The notes beneath the pieces are model-generated. The model was given only the letters and a program-made list of their open reading frames with translations. It was not told where the DNA came from and searched no databases. A program made the translations under genes and the position numbers. Positions 26,016-35,406 of a DNA stretch of 64,000 nt are shown here, piece by piece. Each line of letters opens with the position of its first letter. Position 1 is the first letter of the stretch. This DNA is from Streptococcus oricebi (GTDB taxonomy: Bacteria; Bacillota; Bacilli; Lactobacillales; Streptococcaceae): the NCBI RefSeq assembly GCF_017883985.1, contig NZ_PRDG01000005.1, positions 62,001-126,000 of the forward strand, in the 5' to 3' direction.

Positions 26016-27304
26016 TGACTTATGTTTACACAGACAAGCAACTAAACGAGCTAAATCAAAAAGAAAATGTATATAGTGTGAACCCTAATTTTGCAACAAG
26101 AAAAGAAAATAGAACAAGTATTGTTGTAGCGAAGCCTGACAGTAAATTAAAGAAAGGCGAAACCAACACCTTAACGATTGACGGCCAAGATTTTCGTGTC
26201 GTCGCTACCAAAACAGACAAGGCAACAGGTTTTGATGGACTAGCAGTCGCGCCCATTGTTAATGGTAAGCCTGACTATAAGAGTGTGGCAGTCATTGCTG
26301 CGGGGACAGACCCCGATAGCAAAGAAAATGCTGCTCTCTCAACTCCTTGGGGGACAGTATCGCGAGACTTTTGGACGGCTATGACATCAGGGATGACCAA
26401 TGGCTCTGTTCAATACGCACCAGCCGATGCCTTTGTCCAGGAGCTTATGGAGAATAAAAAGTATAGGGTTGTCCAGCTGAGTGGCTATTCCCAAGGAGCT
26501 TTCATGCTGAAAGTGGGAGCAAAGTACCATATTCCAACAACTACCTTTAACTCTTGGTTTGCTTATAATAGTTTAAATGCGGAGGAGAGAGCCTTTGTTA
26601 AAAAGCACCCAGAACTCTTTATTGATTACCGTAAGACAAATGATGATGTGGTGCTCTATAATGATTTGAATCGCCCAGAGCTAACAATGGGAGTGACAGG
26701 TATTCCTAGTCTTGGTTATGGGACGATTTATTGGGTTGAAGGCAAGAGTCACAAGGTAGAAGATTGGAAATTTGATAAAAAAACCGGTCAGGTCCTTGAT
26801 AAAAAAGGCGGTCAGGTCTTAGCGACAGGCGTCTTTAAGCCTTATGCTTATACACTCAAGGAAATGGAAGCCTATAAGGACTTAAAAAAGAAGTGGGCGT
26901 CAAAAGGTATCAGTCAATCGGAACAAATCTTTCTAGATGCGGCGCAAGGTGGTATTTTAAGTTCAAATATGGTCAGTACAGCACGGCTTGGAGCAACTGA
27001 GATGGCCAGTCTAGCTGATAAGTATAATCAGGAAGTTGAGGCGATTTGGTCGAAGATTGATTTTAGCTCCTATCAGGAGTTCTCAGCTGAGGAGGTTGAG
27101 GCGCTATTTGCAGCCCAAGGAGTGACTTACGATAAGATTGTTTCAGATTTTCAGACTTATAGCAAGACTGCTACCACTAAGATGGAAGATTTAGCAAGCT
27201 CTTTTGAGACCCTAGATGGTCAGGTTCAGGCAGGAATTGAAGAGCTAATGTCAACCGATAAGAAATTAGCAGGAGAATTTAAAGAATGGAAAAAAGACTT
27301 GTAA
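26015..27304 (+). CDS. Lipase-type type VII secretion effector with C-terminal helical (reverse LXG-like) region
   Basis: 429 residues without a signal peptide. Residues 1-290 form an alpha/beta-hydrolase: the nucleophile elbow GYSQG gives S159, TNDDVV gives D210/D211 and KSHKVEDW gives H246, a plausible triad. Residues 300-429 are helical and charged, like an LXG-type secretion domain placed at the C-terminus. This order matches the TslA lipase toxin of Staphylococcus aureus, which is secreted by type VII with small helical partners. Neighbours fit: a membrane-anchored candidate immunity gene overlaps the start, and a small helical gene overlaps the end. Membrane lipid is the likely target (inference). 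Confidence 0.75.
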   Translation: MTYVYTDKQLNELNQKENVYSVNPNFATRKENRTSIVVAKPDSKLKKGETNTLTIDGQDFRVVATKTDKATGFDGLAVAPIVNGKPDYKSVAVIAAGTDPDSKENAALSTPWGTVSRDFWTAMTSGMTNGSVQYAPADAFVQELMENKKYRVVQLSGYSQGAFMLKVGAKYHIPTTTFNSWFAYNSLNAEERAFVKKHPELFIDYRKTNDDVVLYNDLNRPELTMGVTGIPSLGYGTIYWVEGKSHKVEDWKFDKKTGQVLDKKGGQVLATGVFKPYAYTLKEMEAYKDLKKKWASKGISQSEQIFLDAAQGGILSSNMVSTARLGATEMASLADKYNQEVEAIWSKIDFSSYQEFSAEEVEALFAAQGVTYDKIVSDFQTYSKTATTKMEDLASSFETLDGQVQAGIEELMSTDKKLAGEFKEWKKDL

Positions 27305-27546
27305 CGAAAGAAGCCATCAAAGCCAAGGAGAGAGGCTTATTTGAATTTGAAGAGGATTGTCGTTGGCAAGAGAAGGATTTTTTAAACCAAGCTGAAGAAT
27401 TGCAGGCTCGTCGAAGTCTATTAAAAAGAGTGCTAGCAGACGAAAGAGATAAAATTATTGATTTAATCAGTCACTTCTCAACAGACTACTATTCCGCTTC
27501 TTATGATGAACTAGTAGAACCACTCGATCAACAGTTTGTTAAATAG
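27286..27546 (+). CDS. Small helical partner of the lipase effector (possible Lap-like chaperone), likely frame-truncated
   Basis: 86 residues, highly charged and helical with coiled-coil character, starting inside the lipase gene (19-base overlap). Small helical proteins of this type bind the LXG-like domain of type VII effectors. The frame stops at TAG (27544-27546), but a membrane-segment coding frame continues directly in -1 phase. One extra A in the AAA at 27541-27543 would join them into about 132 residues. I do not recognise a named family. Confidence 0.6.
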   Translation: MEKRLVTKEAIKAKERGLFEFEEDCRWQEKDFLNQAEELQARRSLLKRVLADERDKIIDLISHFSTDYYSASYDELVEPLDQQFVK

Positions 27547-27683
27547 AGCAAGCCTTATTAGGAGAGAAAGAGGAATTGCCCGACCTCTCTTTAACAGCTA
27601 GTCTCTGGCTAGTAGGCTTCTGTCTGCTTGTGGTTTTGGTCTTTATCTATCGACAATTTTCAAAAATTCGCTTTTTAGAATAA
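27543..27683 (+). pseudogene. Out-of-frame tail encoding a transmembrane helix
   Basis: Frame reading IEQALLGEKEELPDLSL, then ASLWLVGFCLLVVLVFIYRQ, then FSKIRFLE and a stop. No ATG and no SD are seen; TTG at 27576 is the only start candidate. The hydrophobic segment with flanking positive residues looks like a real membrane anchor and probably is the lost C-terminus of the preceding gene. Confidence 0.55.
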
Positions 27684-27684
27684 T

Positions 27685-27712
27685 AAAAAGAAGCTCCGAG
27701 GCTTCTTTTTTG
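27685..27712 (+). terminator. Terminator of the lipase-effector module
   Basis: AAAAGAAGC / GCTTCTTTT with a TCCGAG loop and T6 tract. Also close to the end of the convergent DUF1129 gene. Confidence 0.88.
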
Positions 27713-27719
27713 CTTATTC

Positions 27720-28394
27720 TTACCGTCTTGGTGCGGACTGCATGGTGCTCTTGATATTGTACTTTTTCTTGAGATAGAAATGCAGGGCCAGCGCGATTAG
27801 ACCGATGATAAGTACGACTAGGTTTGGTAGGCGGAGGTTGAGGACTGGTGGTAGGAACATGGTCAGGCTAAAGGAGGCCGCCCAAAGGAGGGTTGCTGCT
27901 CCGATAACCAGGAAGGACTTAAGCAGGGGCGGACGCTTGCTGCTTTTTTGGTCTGCTCCATAGAAGCGATAGACATAGTGGTACATGGCATAGAAGGCCA
28001 GGCCCCCGGTCAGGCTGGCAACAATGAGAGTAGTCAAACCATAGACCGCAGGAGCATTGGAGGAAAAGCCAGTCGCCCCGTTGATAGCCGCAAAAAATCC
28101 TAGGACGAAGAGAGAGGCATCTGCCCACATAACCAGGGGCTTGTCATTTTCCTTGGGGTGTTTGGCTGCTTCTTCCTGGCTCTTGGTCAGATTGCTGGCC
28201 CAGCTGCTAGGTGCTCCATAAAGGCTACGGGCGGTGATTCCCTTGGGTTGGTTTTCCAAGATTTCGGGAATGATGTCTTCCAAAAGGGCCTTGACCTCCT
28301 CGTCGGTCTTACCGTCCTTGATGAGTTGGTGGGTGGCGATGCGGATAAATTCTTGATTTTTCTTACTTAATTGATCTAAAGAAAGGTGTGACAT
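27720..28394 (-). CDS. DUF1129 family membrane protein
   Basis: 224 residues. The N-terminal 85 residues are soluble and helical (LSKKNQEFIRIATHQL, DEEVKALLEDIIPEIL, GITARSLYGAPSSWA), followed by about five membrane helices. This layout and the wording of the N-terminus match the streptococcal DUF1129 proteins, whose function is unknown. It lies 15 bases after the CorA gene on the same strand and is probably co-transcribed with it, as commonly seen near uvrA in streptococci. SD AAGGAG. Confidence 0.85.
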   Translation of the reverse strand: MSHLSLDQLSKKNQEFIRIATHQLIKDGKTDEEVKALLEDIIPEILENQPKGITARSLYGAPSSWASNLTKSQEEAAKHPKENDKPLVMWADASLFVLGFFAAINGATGFSSNAPAVYGLTTLIVASLTGGLAFYAMYHYVYRFYGADQKSSKRPPLLKSFLVIGAATLLWAASFSLTMFLPPVLNLRLPNLVVLIIGLIALALHFYLKKKYNIKSTMQSAPRR

Positions 28395-28409
28395 AGCTGC
28401 TCCTTGGGT

Positions 28410-29354
28410 TTAAAACCATTTTTTGTGAATGAGATAGATGATGAGCGATAGGCTCATGGCAAAGGCGATAAAGATAATCAACCAGAAGGCATGAGGCTCG
28501 CCATTGAGGGGCAAGTCATTATTTTTAAAGTTCATACCATAGGCCGAGAAAATCATGGTCGGAATGGACATGACAATAGTTACCAGGGCCAGGGTTTTCA
28601 TGATGTTGTTCTGGTTGTTGGAAATGATTGAGGCGAAGGTATCGGTCATGCCCCGCAGGACGTTGCCGTAAATGTCGGCCATCTCGATAGCCTGCTGGGT
28701 TTCAATTAGGGTATCTTCTAGCAGGTCCTCATCTTCCAAGTATTTCTTGATATTACTGGTTGAGCTGGTTAGTTTTTTAATCACACGCTCATTAGTCTTG
28801 AGCGAAGCCTTGAAGTAGACAATGGTCTTTTCCAACTCCATGAGTTCAATCAATTCTTCGTTACGGGTCGCTTGGTGCAGGCGGATTTCAATCTGCTCAC
28901 TCTTGCGGTCAATCGAGCGAAGCGCGGTCAGATAGAGCTCGGCATTGCGATAGAGGATTTGAAAGATAAAGCGTGATTTCATAAAGGTATAGAAATTACG
29001 TAGCCGCCGGTTGATGAAGGTATCTAGCAGAGGCAGCTTTTCCAGACAGGTGGTAATAATGGCGTCCTCAGTCAGGATAATCCCCAAGGGAATGGTGACA
29101 TAGTAAATCTTGTTATTTCTCTCCTCGGTGATGGGCACGTCCACGATGATGAGGGTGTATTCGTCCTCAATGGTCACCCGCGACATCTCCTCGGCATCGA
29201 GCGGGGCCCGCAAATCGCTGATGTCGATATTGTAGGCATTGGCGATTTCTAAGGATTCACTCTGGGAGGGGTTGACGAGATTGATCCAGGTACCCGACTC
29301 GAGATTCTCAATTTCTTTAAATTCTGTCGTAGTAGATAGAAATACCTGCTTCAT
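28410..29354 (-). CDS. CorA-family magnesium/divalent cation transporter
   Basis: 314 residues. Long cytoplasmic N-terminal domain with a helical region, then two C-terminal membrane helices; the selectivity motif YGMNF occurs after the first helix (SAYGMNFKNN). The C-terminus ends in the basic IHKKWF. This is the standard CorA pentamer subunit architecture. SD AAGGAGGAAA. Divergent from uvrA, and upstream of the DUF1129 gene. Confidence 0.93.
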   Translation of the reverse strand: MKQVFLSTTTEFKEIENLESGTWINLVNPSQSESLEIANAYNIDISDLRAPLDAEEMSRVTIEDEYTLIIVDVPITEERNNKIYYVTIPLGIILTEDAIITTCLEKLPLLDTFINRRLRNFYTFMKSRFIFQILYRNAELYLTALRSIDRKSEQIEIRLHQATRNEELIELMELEKTIVYFKASLKTNERVIKKLTSSTSNIKKYLEDEDLLEDTLIETQQAIEMADIYGNVLRGMTDTFASIISNNQNNIMKTLALVTIVMSIPTMIFSAYGMNFKNNDLPLNGEPHAFWLIIFIAFAMSLSLIIYLIHKKWF

Positions 29355-29494
29355 GCTTTCCTCCTTCTGAGTAGTAATTTTGCTTAAACTAGGGCGGGTC
29401 TGGCTACTGCCAAGACTCGGCTTCTAGCTTTTTAGGCACTTACCCATTATACTATAAAATTCTAAGTTTTTGGGCAAAAGAATGCAGAAATTTT

Positions 29495-29503
29495 TGTTAT
29501 AAT
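29495..29503 (+). promoter_or_regulatory. Extended -10 promoter of uvrA
   Basis: TTGTTATAAT gives a TGn-TATAAT at 29498-29503, 32 bases before the uvrA start. No LexA-like (SOS) box is visible. Confidence 0.6.
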
Positions 29504-29534
29504 GGAAAGAAGTATATAGATAAAGTGTGGTAGT

Positions 29535-32363
29535 ATGCAAGATAAAATCGTTATTCATGGGGCTAGAGCCCATAATTTAAAAAATATTGATGTCACTATT
29601 CCCCGCGACAAGCTGGTAGTAGTGACGGGCCTATCTGGCTCGGGCAAGTCCAGCCTAGCCTTTGACACCCTCTATGCCGAAGGGCAACGGCGCTATGTGG
29701 AGAGCCTATCCGCCTATGCTCGGCAATTTTTAGGAAATATGGAAAAGCCGGATGTGGACTCTATTGACGGGCTCAGTCCAGCCATTTCCATTGACCAAAA
29801 GACGACCAGTAAAAATCCCCGCTCAACAGTGGGGACGGCCACAGAAATCAATGACTACCTGAGGCTCCTCTATGCTCGAGTCGGGACGCCCTACTGTATC
29901 AATGGCCACGGGGCGATTACGGCCTCTTCTGTCGAGCAAATCGTGGACAAGGTCTTAGAGTTGCCAGAGCGCCAACGTTTGCAGATACTCGCCCCCATTG
30001 TGCGCAAGAAAAAAGGCCAGCACAAGACCATTTTTGAGAAGATTCAAAAGGACGGTTATGTCCGAGTCCGAGTGGATGGGGACATCCATGATGTCAGCGA
30101 GGTGCCGGAGCTCTCCAAGAGCAAGAAGCATGATATTGAGGTGGTTGTGGACCGAATCATTATCAAGGAGGGGGTCAGGAGCCGGCTCTTTGACTCTATT
30201 GAGGCTGCCCTAAGGCTGGCTGAAGGTTATGTGGTCATTGATACCATGGACGACAAGGAACTGCTCTTTTCAGAACACTATGCCTGCCCGGTCTGTGGTT
30301 TCACAGTGCCTGAACTAGAGCCCCGCCTCTTCTCCTTCAATGCTCCCTTTGGTTCTTGTCCAGACTGTGACGGCCTGGGAATCAAGCTGGAGGTGGACCT
30401 GGACCTAGTGGTGCCAGATGCCAGCAAGACCTTAAGAGAAGGAGCCCTAGCTCCCTGGAATCCTATCTCTTCCAACTACTATCCGCAGATGCTAGAGCAG
30501 GCCATGCAGGAGTTTGGCCTGGATATGGACCAGCCTTTTGAGGATTTGAGCCCAGAAGAAAAAGATTTGATTTTCTTTGGCTCGCAAGGGCGAGAGTTCC
30601 ATTTTCACTATGAAAATGAATTTGGCGGGGTCAGAGATATTGATATTCCCTTTGAGGGGGTCGCAAGCAACATCAACCGTCGCTTCCATGAGACCAATAG
30701 TGACTTTACGCGGACGCAAATGCGCTCTTATATGAATGAGCTGACCTGTGCTTCCTGTCATGGCTACCGTCTCAATCCCCAAGCCTTGTCTGTTCGAGTA
30801 GGGGGAGAAGGCGGCCTACATATCGGCCAGCTATCTGATCTGTCTATTGCTGATCACTTGAGTCAGATTGACCAGCTCAGTCTGTCTGCCAATGAAAGTC
30901 AAATTGCCCGTCCCATCATCAAGGAAATCAGAGACCGCTTGACCTTTCTCAATAATGTCGGCCTCAACTACCTGACCCTGTCACGTTCAGCCGGGACCTT
31001 GTCAGGCGGGGAGAGCCAGCGGATTCGCCTAGCGACCCAGATTGGATCCAACCTTTCCGGGGTCCTCTATATTCTGGATGAGCCCTCGATTGGGCTCCAC
31101 CAGCGGGACAATGACCGCCTGATTGCCAGCCTTAAGAAGATGCGAGATTTGGGTAATACCTTGATAGTGGTGGAGCACGATGAGGACACCATGCGCGAGG
31201 CTGACTGGCTGATTGATGTCGGGCCCGGCGCTGGGGTCTTTGGCGGCGAAATTGTCGCTAGTGGCACCCCCAAGCAGGTTGCTAAAAATAGAAAGTCCAT
31301 CACCGGCCAGTATCTAGCTGGTAAGCGCAAGATTGAAGTTCCCCTAGAACGCCGCTTGGGTAATGGGCGTTTTATCGAGATTAAGGGGGCCAGTGAGCAC
31401 AATCTAAAAGATCTGACCGTCCGCTTTCCCCTAGGCAAGTTCCTTGCTGTGACCGGGGTTTCCGGCTCGGGCAAGTCTACTTTGGTCAACTCCATTTTGA
31501 AAAAAGCCCTGGCCCAAAAACTCAATCGCAACAGTGACAAGCCAGGTAAGTACAAGAGCATTTCAGGGATTGAGCATGTGGACCGTCTGATTGATATTGA
31601 CCAGAGTCCGATTGGTCGGACCCCTCGCTCCAATCCTGCCACCTATACCGGGGTCTTTGATGATATAAGAGACCTCTTTGCCAAGACCAATGAGGCCAAG
31701 ATTCGCGGTTACAAAAAAGGGCGCTTTAGCTTTAATGTCAAGGGAGGCCGTTGTGAGGCCTGCTCGGGTGACGGAATTATCAAGATTGAGATGCACTTCC
31801 TACCCGATGTTTATGTGGCCTGCGAGGTCTGTCATGGCACCCGCTATAATAGCGAAACCCTAGAGGTCCACTATAAGGAAAAAAATATTTCTCAGGTCCT
31901 GGATATGACGGTCAATGATGCAGTGGACTTCTTCCAGCATATTCCCAAAATCCAGCGCAAACTCCAAACCATCAAGGATGTTGGTCTGGGCTATGTGACC
32001 CTAGGCCAGCCAGCCACGACCCTCTCAGGAGGAGAGGCCCAGCGGATGAAGCTAGCTAGTGAGCTCCATAAGCGCTCGACTGGTAAAAGTTTCTATATTT
32101 TAGATGAACCAACGACGGGCCTTCATAGCGAGGATATTGCCAAGCTCCTCAAGGTTTTGGAACGTTTTGTTGATGATGGTAATACTGTCCTAGTCATCGA
32201 GCACAATCTCGATGTTATCAAGACTGCCGACCATATCATTGACTTGGGGCCAGAAGGGGGAGTTGGCGGAGGAACCATTATCGCCACTGGGAGCCCAGAA
32301 GAAGTAGCCGCCAATCCAGCCAGCTATACTGGCCACTATTTGAAAGGAAAATTAGATGAATAA
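29535..32363 (+). CDS. uvrA: Excinuclease ABC subunit A
   Basis: Damage-recognition ATPase of nucleotide excision repair. 942 residues, full length. Two ABC modules with Walker [10 protein letters not shown] and GVSGSGKST, signatures [12 protein letters not shown] and [12 protein letters not shown], and zinc-binding CPVCG/CPDCDG and CEACSG/CEVCHG modules. The SD is weak (GTGTGG). The peptidase gene overlaps its stop as ATGAATAA. Confidence 0.98.
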   Translation: MQDKIVIHGARAHNLKNIDVTIPRDKLVVVTGLSGSGKSSLAFDTLYAEGQRRYVESLSAYARQFLGNMEKPDVDSIDGLSPAISIDQKTTSKNPRSTVGTATEINDYLRLLYARVGTPYCINGHGAITASSVEQIVDKVLELPERQRLQILAPIVRKKKGQHKTIFEKIQKDGYVRVRVDGDIHDVSEVPELSKSKKHDIEVVVDRIIIKEGVRSRLFDSIEAALRLAEGYVVIDTMDDKELLFSEHYACPVCGFTVPELEPRLFSFNAPFGSCPDCDGLGIKLEVDLDLVVPDASKTLREGALAPWNPISSNYYPQMLEQAMQEFGLDMDQPFEDLSPEEKDLIFFGSQGREFHFHYENEFGGVRDIDIPFEGVASNINRRFHETNSDFTRTQMRSYMNELTCASCHGYRLNPQALSVRVGGEGGLHIGQLSDLSIADHLSQIDQLSLSANESQIARPIIKEIRDRLTFLNNVGLNYLTLSRSAGTLSGGESQRIRLATQIGSNLSGVLYILDEPSIGLHQRDNDRLIASLKKMRDLGNTLIVVEHDEDTMREADWLIDVGPGAGVFGGEIVASGTPKQVAKNRKSITGQYLAGKRKIEVPLERRLGNGRFIEIKGASEHNLKDLTVRFPLGKFLAVTGVSGSGKSTLVNSILKKALAQKLNRNSDKPGKYKSISGIEHVDRLIDIDQSPIGRTPRSNPATYTGVFDDIRDLFAKTNEAKIRGYKKGRFSFNVKGGRCEACSGDGIIKIEMHFLPDVYVACEVCHGTRYNSETLEVHYKEKNISQVLDMTVNDAVDFFQHIPKIQRKLQTIKDVGLGYVTLGQPATTLSGGEAQRMKLASELHKRSTGKSFYILDEPTTGLHSEDIAKLLKVLERFVDDGNTVLVIEHNLDVIKTADHIIDLGPEGGVGGGTIIATGSPEEVAANPASYTGHYLKGKLDE

Positions 32364-33423
32364 ACGCCTAGAAAAATTTTTAAGTAAGCTAACCGCAGCC
32401 CAGTTAGACGGAGTTTTGATTAACAATCTAAAAAATGTCTATTATTTGACCGGTTTTTGGGGTTCAAATGCTACCGTCTTTATCAGCCACAAGCGCCTCA
32501 TCCTCTTTACCGATGCCCGCTATCAGGTCCACGCCCATGAGACGGTCAAGGACTTTGAAATTATTATCACCCGAGATGAGCTAGGCGAAGCAGCCAAAAT
32601 CATCAAGGAAGAACAGCTCCAAAAAATTGGTTTTGAAAGTGAGATTTCCTTTGCCTACTATAAACGCCTCAGCCAGGCCTTTGCTGGGGCAGAGTTGACT
32701 CCTTTGACCAACTTTGTCGAGGAACTTCGCTGGATTAAGGATGAAGAAGAAGTAGCGACCATTAAGCAGGCTTGCCAGATTTCCGACCAGGCCTTCCTGG
32801 ATGTTCTAGACTTTATCAAGCCAGGTAAGACAGAGCTTGAGATTGCGACTTTCCTGGACTTTCGGATGCGGGAGCTAGGAGCTTCTGGAGTCTCCTTTGA
32901 CATCATTGCAGCCAGTGGAGATAGGACCTCCATGCCCCATGCTGTCCCTAGTCAAAAGCAGCTTGAGCTTGGAGATACCCTGACCCTCGATTTTGGCTGT
33001 CTTTACCAGCACTATGTCAGCGATATGACTCGGACGGTCTATATCGGTAGTGTCAATGACCAGCAAGAGGAAATTTACCAGACAGTCCTTAAGGCCAATC
33101 AGGCCTTGATTGAGGCGGCGCGTGCAGGTCTTTCCTTCCGTGACTTTGACAAAATTCCGCGCGACATCATCGAGGCAGCAGGCTATGGTCCCTACTTTAG
33201 TCATGGAATTGGTCATGGAATCGGTCTTGACATTCATGAGGAGCCTTACTTTAGCCAGACTTCTAAGGAAGTTATCCAGGCTGGTATGGTCCTGACGGAT
33301 GAGCCAGGTATCTATATTGAGGGACAAAATTCAGGCGTCCGCATTGAGGACGACCTCCTCATCACAGAGACCGGCTGCCAAGTCCTGACCCTGGCCCCCA
33401 AAGAATTGATTGTTGTTAAATAA
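32356..33423 (+). CDS. pepP: Xaa-Pro aminopeptidase (M24B)
   Basis: Removes the N-terminal residue next to proline in cytoplasmic peptides. 355 residues: an N-terminal creatinase-like domain ([18 protein letters not shown]) and a pita-bread catalytic domain with the dimetal ligands in [43 protein letters not shown] and VRIEDDLLI. Translationally coupled to uvrA by an eight-base overlap. A prolidase (pepQ) is the alternative, but the N-terminal wording fits the aminopeptidase better. Confidence 0.9.
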   Translation: MNKRLEKFLSKLTAAQLDGVLINNLKNVYYLTGFWGSNATVFISHKRLILFTDARYQVHAHETVKDFEIIITRDELGEAAKIIKEEQLQKIGFESEISFAYYKRLSQAFAGAELTPLTNFVEELRWIKDEEEVATIKQACQISDQAFLDVLDFIKPGKTELEIATFLDFRMRELGASGVSFDIIAASGDRTSMPHAVPSQKQLELGDTLTLDFGCLYQHYVSDMTRTVYIGSVNDQQEEIYQTVLKANQALIEAARAGLSFRDFDKIPRDIIEAAGYGPYFSHGIGHGIGLDIHEEPYFSQTSKEVIQAGMVLTDEPGIYIEGQNSGVRIEDDLLITETGCQVLTLAPKELIVVK

Positions 33424-33452
33424 AATAGGGGGGGACAATCACTCCCAGACGA

Positions 33453-33490
33453 AAAAAAGCTTGAAATCAACCTTGATTTCAAGCCTTTTC
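33453..33490 (+). terminator. Terminator after the peptidase gene
   Basis: 12-bp perfect stem GCTTGAAATCAA / TTGATTTCAAGC with a 2-base loop, A-rich before and CTTTTC after. Confidence 0.88.
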
Positions 33491-33640
33491 TTATGCTCGC
33501 AGACGAGAGAAAGGAGCTAAAGCTGACGGTTTTCGAGCCTCTATTTTATTTTATCTACTTTTTCATTATAGTGTTTGAAGATATCATTGTTTTGGTAGAC
33601 TGATTTCAGGCTTTTCCTCCTGCTTTTTCCCCTGAAAAAT

Positions 33641-33669
33641 TTGAGAAAATCCTTGATTTGTGATACAAT
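33641..33669 (+). promoter_or_regulatory. efp promoter
   Basis: TTGAGA (33641-33646), 17 bases, TACAAT (33664-33669) with a TGA extension. The rest of 33491-33640 shows nothing else I can name. Confidence 0.7.
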
Positions 33670-33705
33670 TAAACGAAAACTATTTTTAAAAGAGGTAAGA
33701 AAAGC

Positions 33706-34266
33706 ATGGTAGATGCAAGTAAATTAAAAGCTGGTATGACTTTTGAAACACCAGATGGAAAACTGCTCCGCGTATTGGAGGCCAACCACCACAAGCCAGG
33801 AAAGGGAAATACAGTCATGCGGATGAAATTGCGTGACGTACGGACTGGTTCAACCTTTGATACAACCTATCGTCCAGAAGAAAAGTTTGACCAAGCTATT
33901 ATCGAGAGTCGGGTGGCTACTTATCTTTACCAAATGGATGACACAGCCTACTTTATGGATACAGAATCCTTTGACCAGTATGAGATTCCAACTGCAAATG
34001 TAGCAGAAGAGTTGAAGTTTATCCTGGAAAATTCGGAAGTAAAAATCCAATTCTACGGAGACGAAGTGATTGGGGTAACTGTTCCAACTACGGTTGAACT
34101 GACTGTTACAGATACCCAACCATCTATCAAGGGAGCGACTGTTACCGGCTCTGGTAAGCCAGCTACCTTGGAAACTGGCCTGGTAGTGAACGTTCCAGAC
34201 TTTATCGAAATCGGCCAAAAATTAGTTATCAATACACAAGAGGGAACTTACGTTTCTCGCGCTTAG
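33706..34266 (+). CDS. efp: Elongation factor P
   Basis: Relieves ribosome stalling at polyproline runs. 186 residues, normal length, three beta-barrel domains. The loop [20 protein letters not shown] contains the lysine at the tip that is modified in other species. [13 protein letters not shown] and the C-terminal [14 protein letters not shown] are typical. SD AGAGGT. It is followed closely by the Asp23-family gene and nusB, the standard order in streptococci. Confidence 0.98.
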   Translation: MVDASKLKAGMTFETPDGKLLRVLEANHHKPGKGNTVMRMKLRDVRTGSTFDTTYRPEEKFDQAIIESRVATYLYQMDDTAYFMDTESFDQYEIPTANVAEELKFILENSEVKIQFYGDEVIGVTVPTTVELTVTDTQPSIKGATVTGSGKPATLETGLVVNVPDFIEIGQKLVINTQEGTYVSRA

Positions 34267-34282
34267 TCAGAAAGGAAAATCT

Positions 34283-34672
34283 ATGGCAACTGAACAATTA
34301 GGTGAAATCGTCATTGCACCGCGCGTTTTAGAAAAAATTATTGCGATTGCGACTGCAAAGGTTGACGGTGTCCATTCTTTAGCTAATAAAAGTGTATCAG
34401 ATAGTCTGGCCAAGCGTTCGCTAAGCCGAGGTGTCTACCTTCATAGTGATAATGATAGCGACCTTTTAGTGGACATCTATCTCTACTTGGAGTATGGCGT
34501 GGCCGTGCCAAGCGTAGCGGTAGCCATTCAAAAGGCGGTCAAGAGCGCTGTTAATGATATGGCAGACGTCCTCCTATCAGCAGTCAATGTCCATGTTGTC
34601 GGCATTGTCCCTGAAAAAACACCAAAACCAGATTTGAAGGACCTATTTGACGAGGATTTCCTCAATGAGTAA
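34283..34672 (+). CDS. Asp23/Gls24 family protein (YqhY-like)
   Basis: 129 residues with the Asp23 fold: GEIVIAPRVLEKIIAIATAKVDGVHSL and VDIYLYLEYGVAVPSVAVAIQKAVKSAVNDM. Between efp and nusB this is the YqhY type, linked in Bacillus to control of fatty-acid synthesis. It overlaps nusB by eight bases (ATGAGTAA). SD AAAGGAAAA. Confidence 0.93.
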   Translation: MATEQLGEIVIAPRVLEKIIAIATAKVDGVHSLANKSVSDSLAKRSLSRGVYLHSDNDSDLLVDIYLYLEYGVAVPSVAVAIQKAVKSAVNDMADVLLSAVNVHVVGIVPEKTPKPDLKDLFDEDFLNE

Positions 34673-35090
34673 GGTATTTGTAGATTCCAGACGTGACCTG
34701 CGCGAGCGGGCCTTTCAGGCCTTGATGAGCCTGGAATATGACGGGGATTTAGTAGAAGCTTGTCGTTTTGCCTATCTCCACGACCGAGAAGAGCAGGAAC
34801 TAGAGGAACTCCCTCTCTTTCTCCTGGAGCTCGTTCAGGGGGTCCGCCAATCCAAGGCTGAACTGGACCAAAAGATAGGCCAGCACCTCAAGACTGGCTG
34901 GACCTTGGAGCGTTTGACCCTGGTGGAAAAAAACATCCTTCGTCTGGGCCTCTATGAACTCCTGGACTACGAGGGAACCCCTCAGATTGTCGCAGTCAAT
35001 GAAGCGATTGAGCTGACTAAAAAGTTCTCTGATGACAAGTCTGCCAGATTTGTCAACGGGATTTTAAGCCAGTTCGTAACAGAAGAATAA
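34665..35090 (+). CDS. nusB: Transcription antitermination protein NusB
   Basis: 141 residues, all-helical; RRDLRERAFQALMSLEYDGD at the start, LEKNILRLGLYELL-type VEKNILRLGLYELLDY, VAVNEAIELTKKFSDDKSARFVNGIL at the end. Acts with NusE in rRNA antitermination. The overlapping ATG at 34665 is chosen over the longer frame. Strong terminator follows. Confidence 0.97.
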   Translation: MSKVFVDSRRDLRERAFQALMSLEYDGDLVEACRFAYLHDREEQELEELPLFLLELVQGVRQSKAELDQKIGQHLKTGWTLERLTLVEKNILRLGLYELLDYEGTPQIVAVNEAIELTKKFSDDKSARFVNGILSQFVTEE

Positions 35091-35094
35091 AAGA

Positions 35095-35127
35095 AAAAAA
35101 AGTCGGTTCTTGTTGCCGACTTTTTTG
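35095..35127 (+). terminator. nusB terminator
   Basis: AAAAAAGTCGG / CCGACTTTTTT with a TTCTTGTTG loop. Confidence 0.92.
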
Positions 35128-35406
35128 TTTTTTATCCGATATTTTTGCATATTCTAAATCAGAATTTCTTGTTATCGTTTTGTAACCTTTTCTTGTTTTT
35201 TTGAAATAAATATTAAGTAAAAAATGGAATATTAGGTAAAGCAAATATAAAAAAATTGATAAAGTTTGAATTATAAAGCTATTAGACCTTTTGATTGTAA
35301 AAATAAAAAAGTTACAAAAATATTACAAATGTTACAGAAATGTGTTGACAAAGTTTCAACGATAGGCTATAATAACCATAAAATAAATAAAAATGAGGTA
35401 ATCATG
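35128..35406 (+). promoter_or_regulatory. AT-rich control region with a perfect consensus promoter
   Basis: TTGACA (35345-35350), 17 bases, TATAAT (35368-35373) is a full sigma-A consensus. Just upstream TTACA occurs three times at 35312, 35323 and 35332, spaced 11 and 9 bases on the same face of the helix, as for a response-regulator site. The remaining bases are featureless AT-rich DNA; an open frame from 35266 has no SD. Confidence 0.7.

Noticed and set aside
27535..27550. Programmed -1 frameshift as explanation for the split helical partner
   Set aside because: No slippery heptamer of the X-XXY-YYZ type and no following pseudoknot or hairpin; a lost A is simpler.
29400..29534. SOS box upstream of uvrA
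   Set aside because: No LexA/DinR-type palindrome is visible between corA and uvrA.
31067..31642. 191-codon minus-strand open frame inside uvrA
   Set aside because: Antisense shadow of the conserved UvrA ATPase region; low-complexity composition and no SD.
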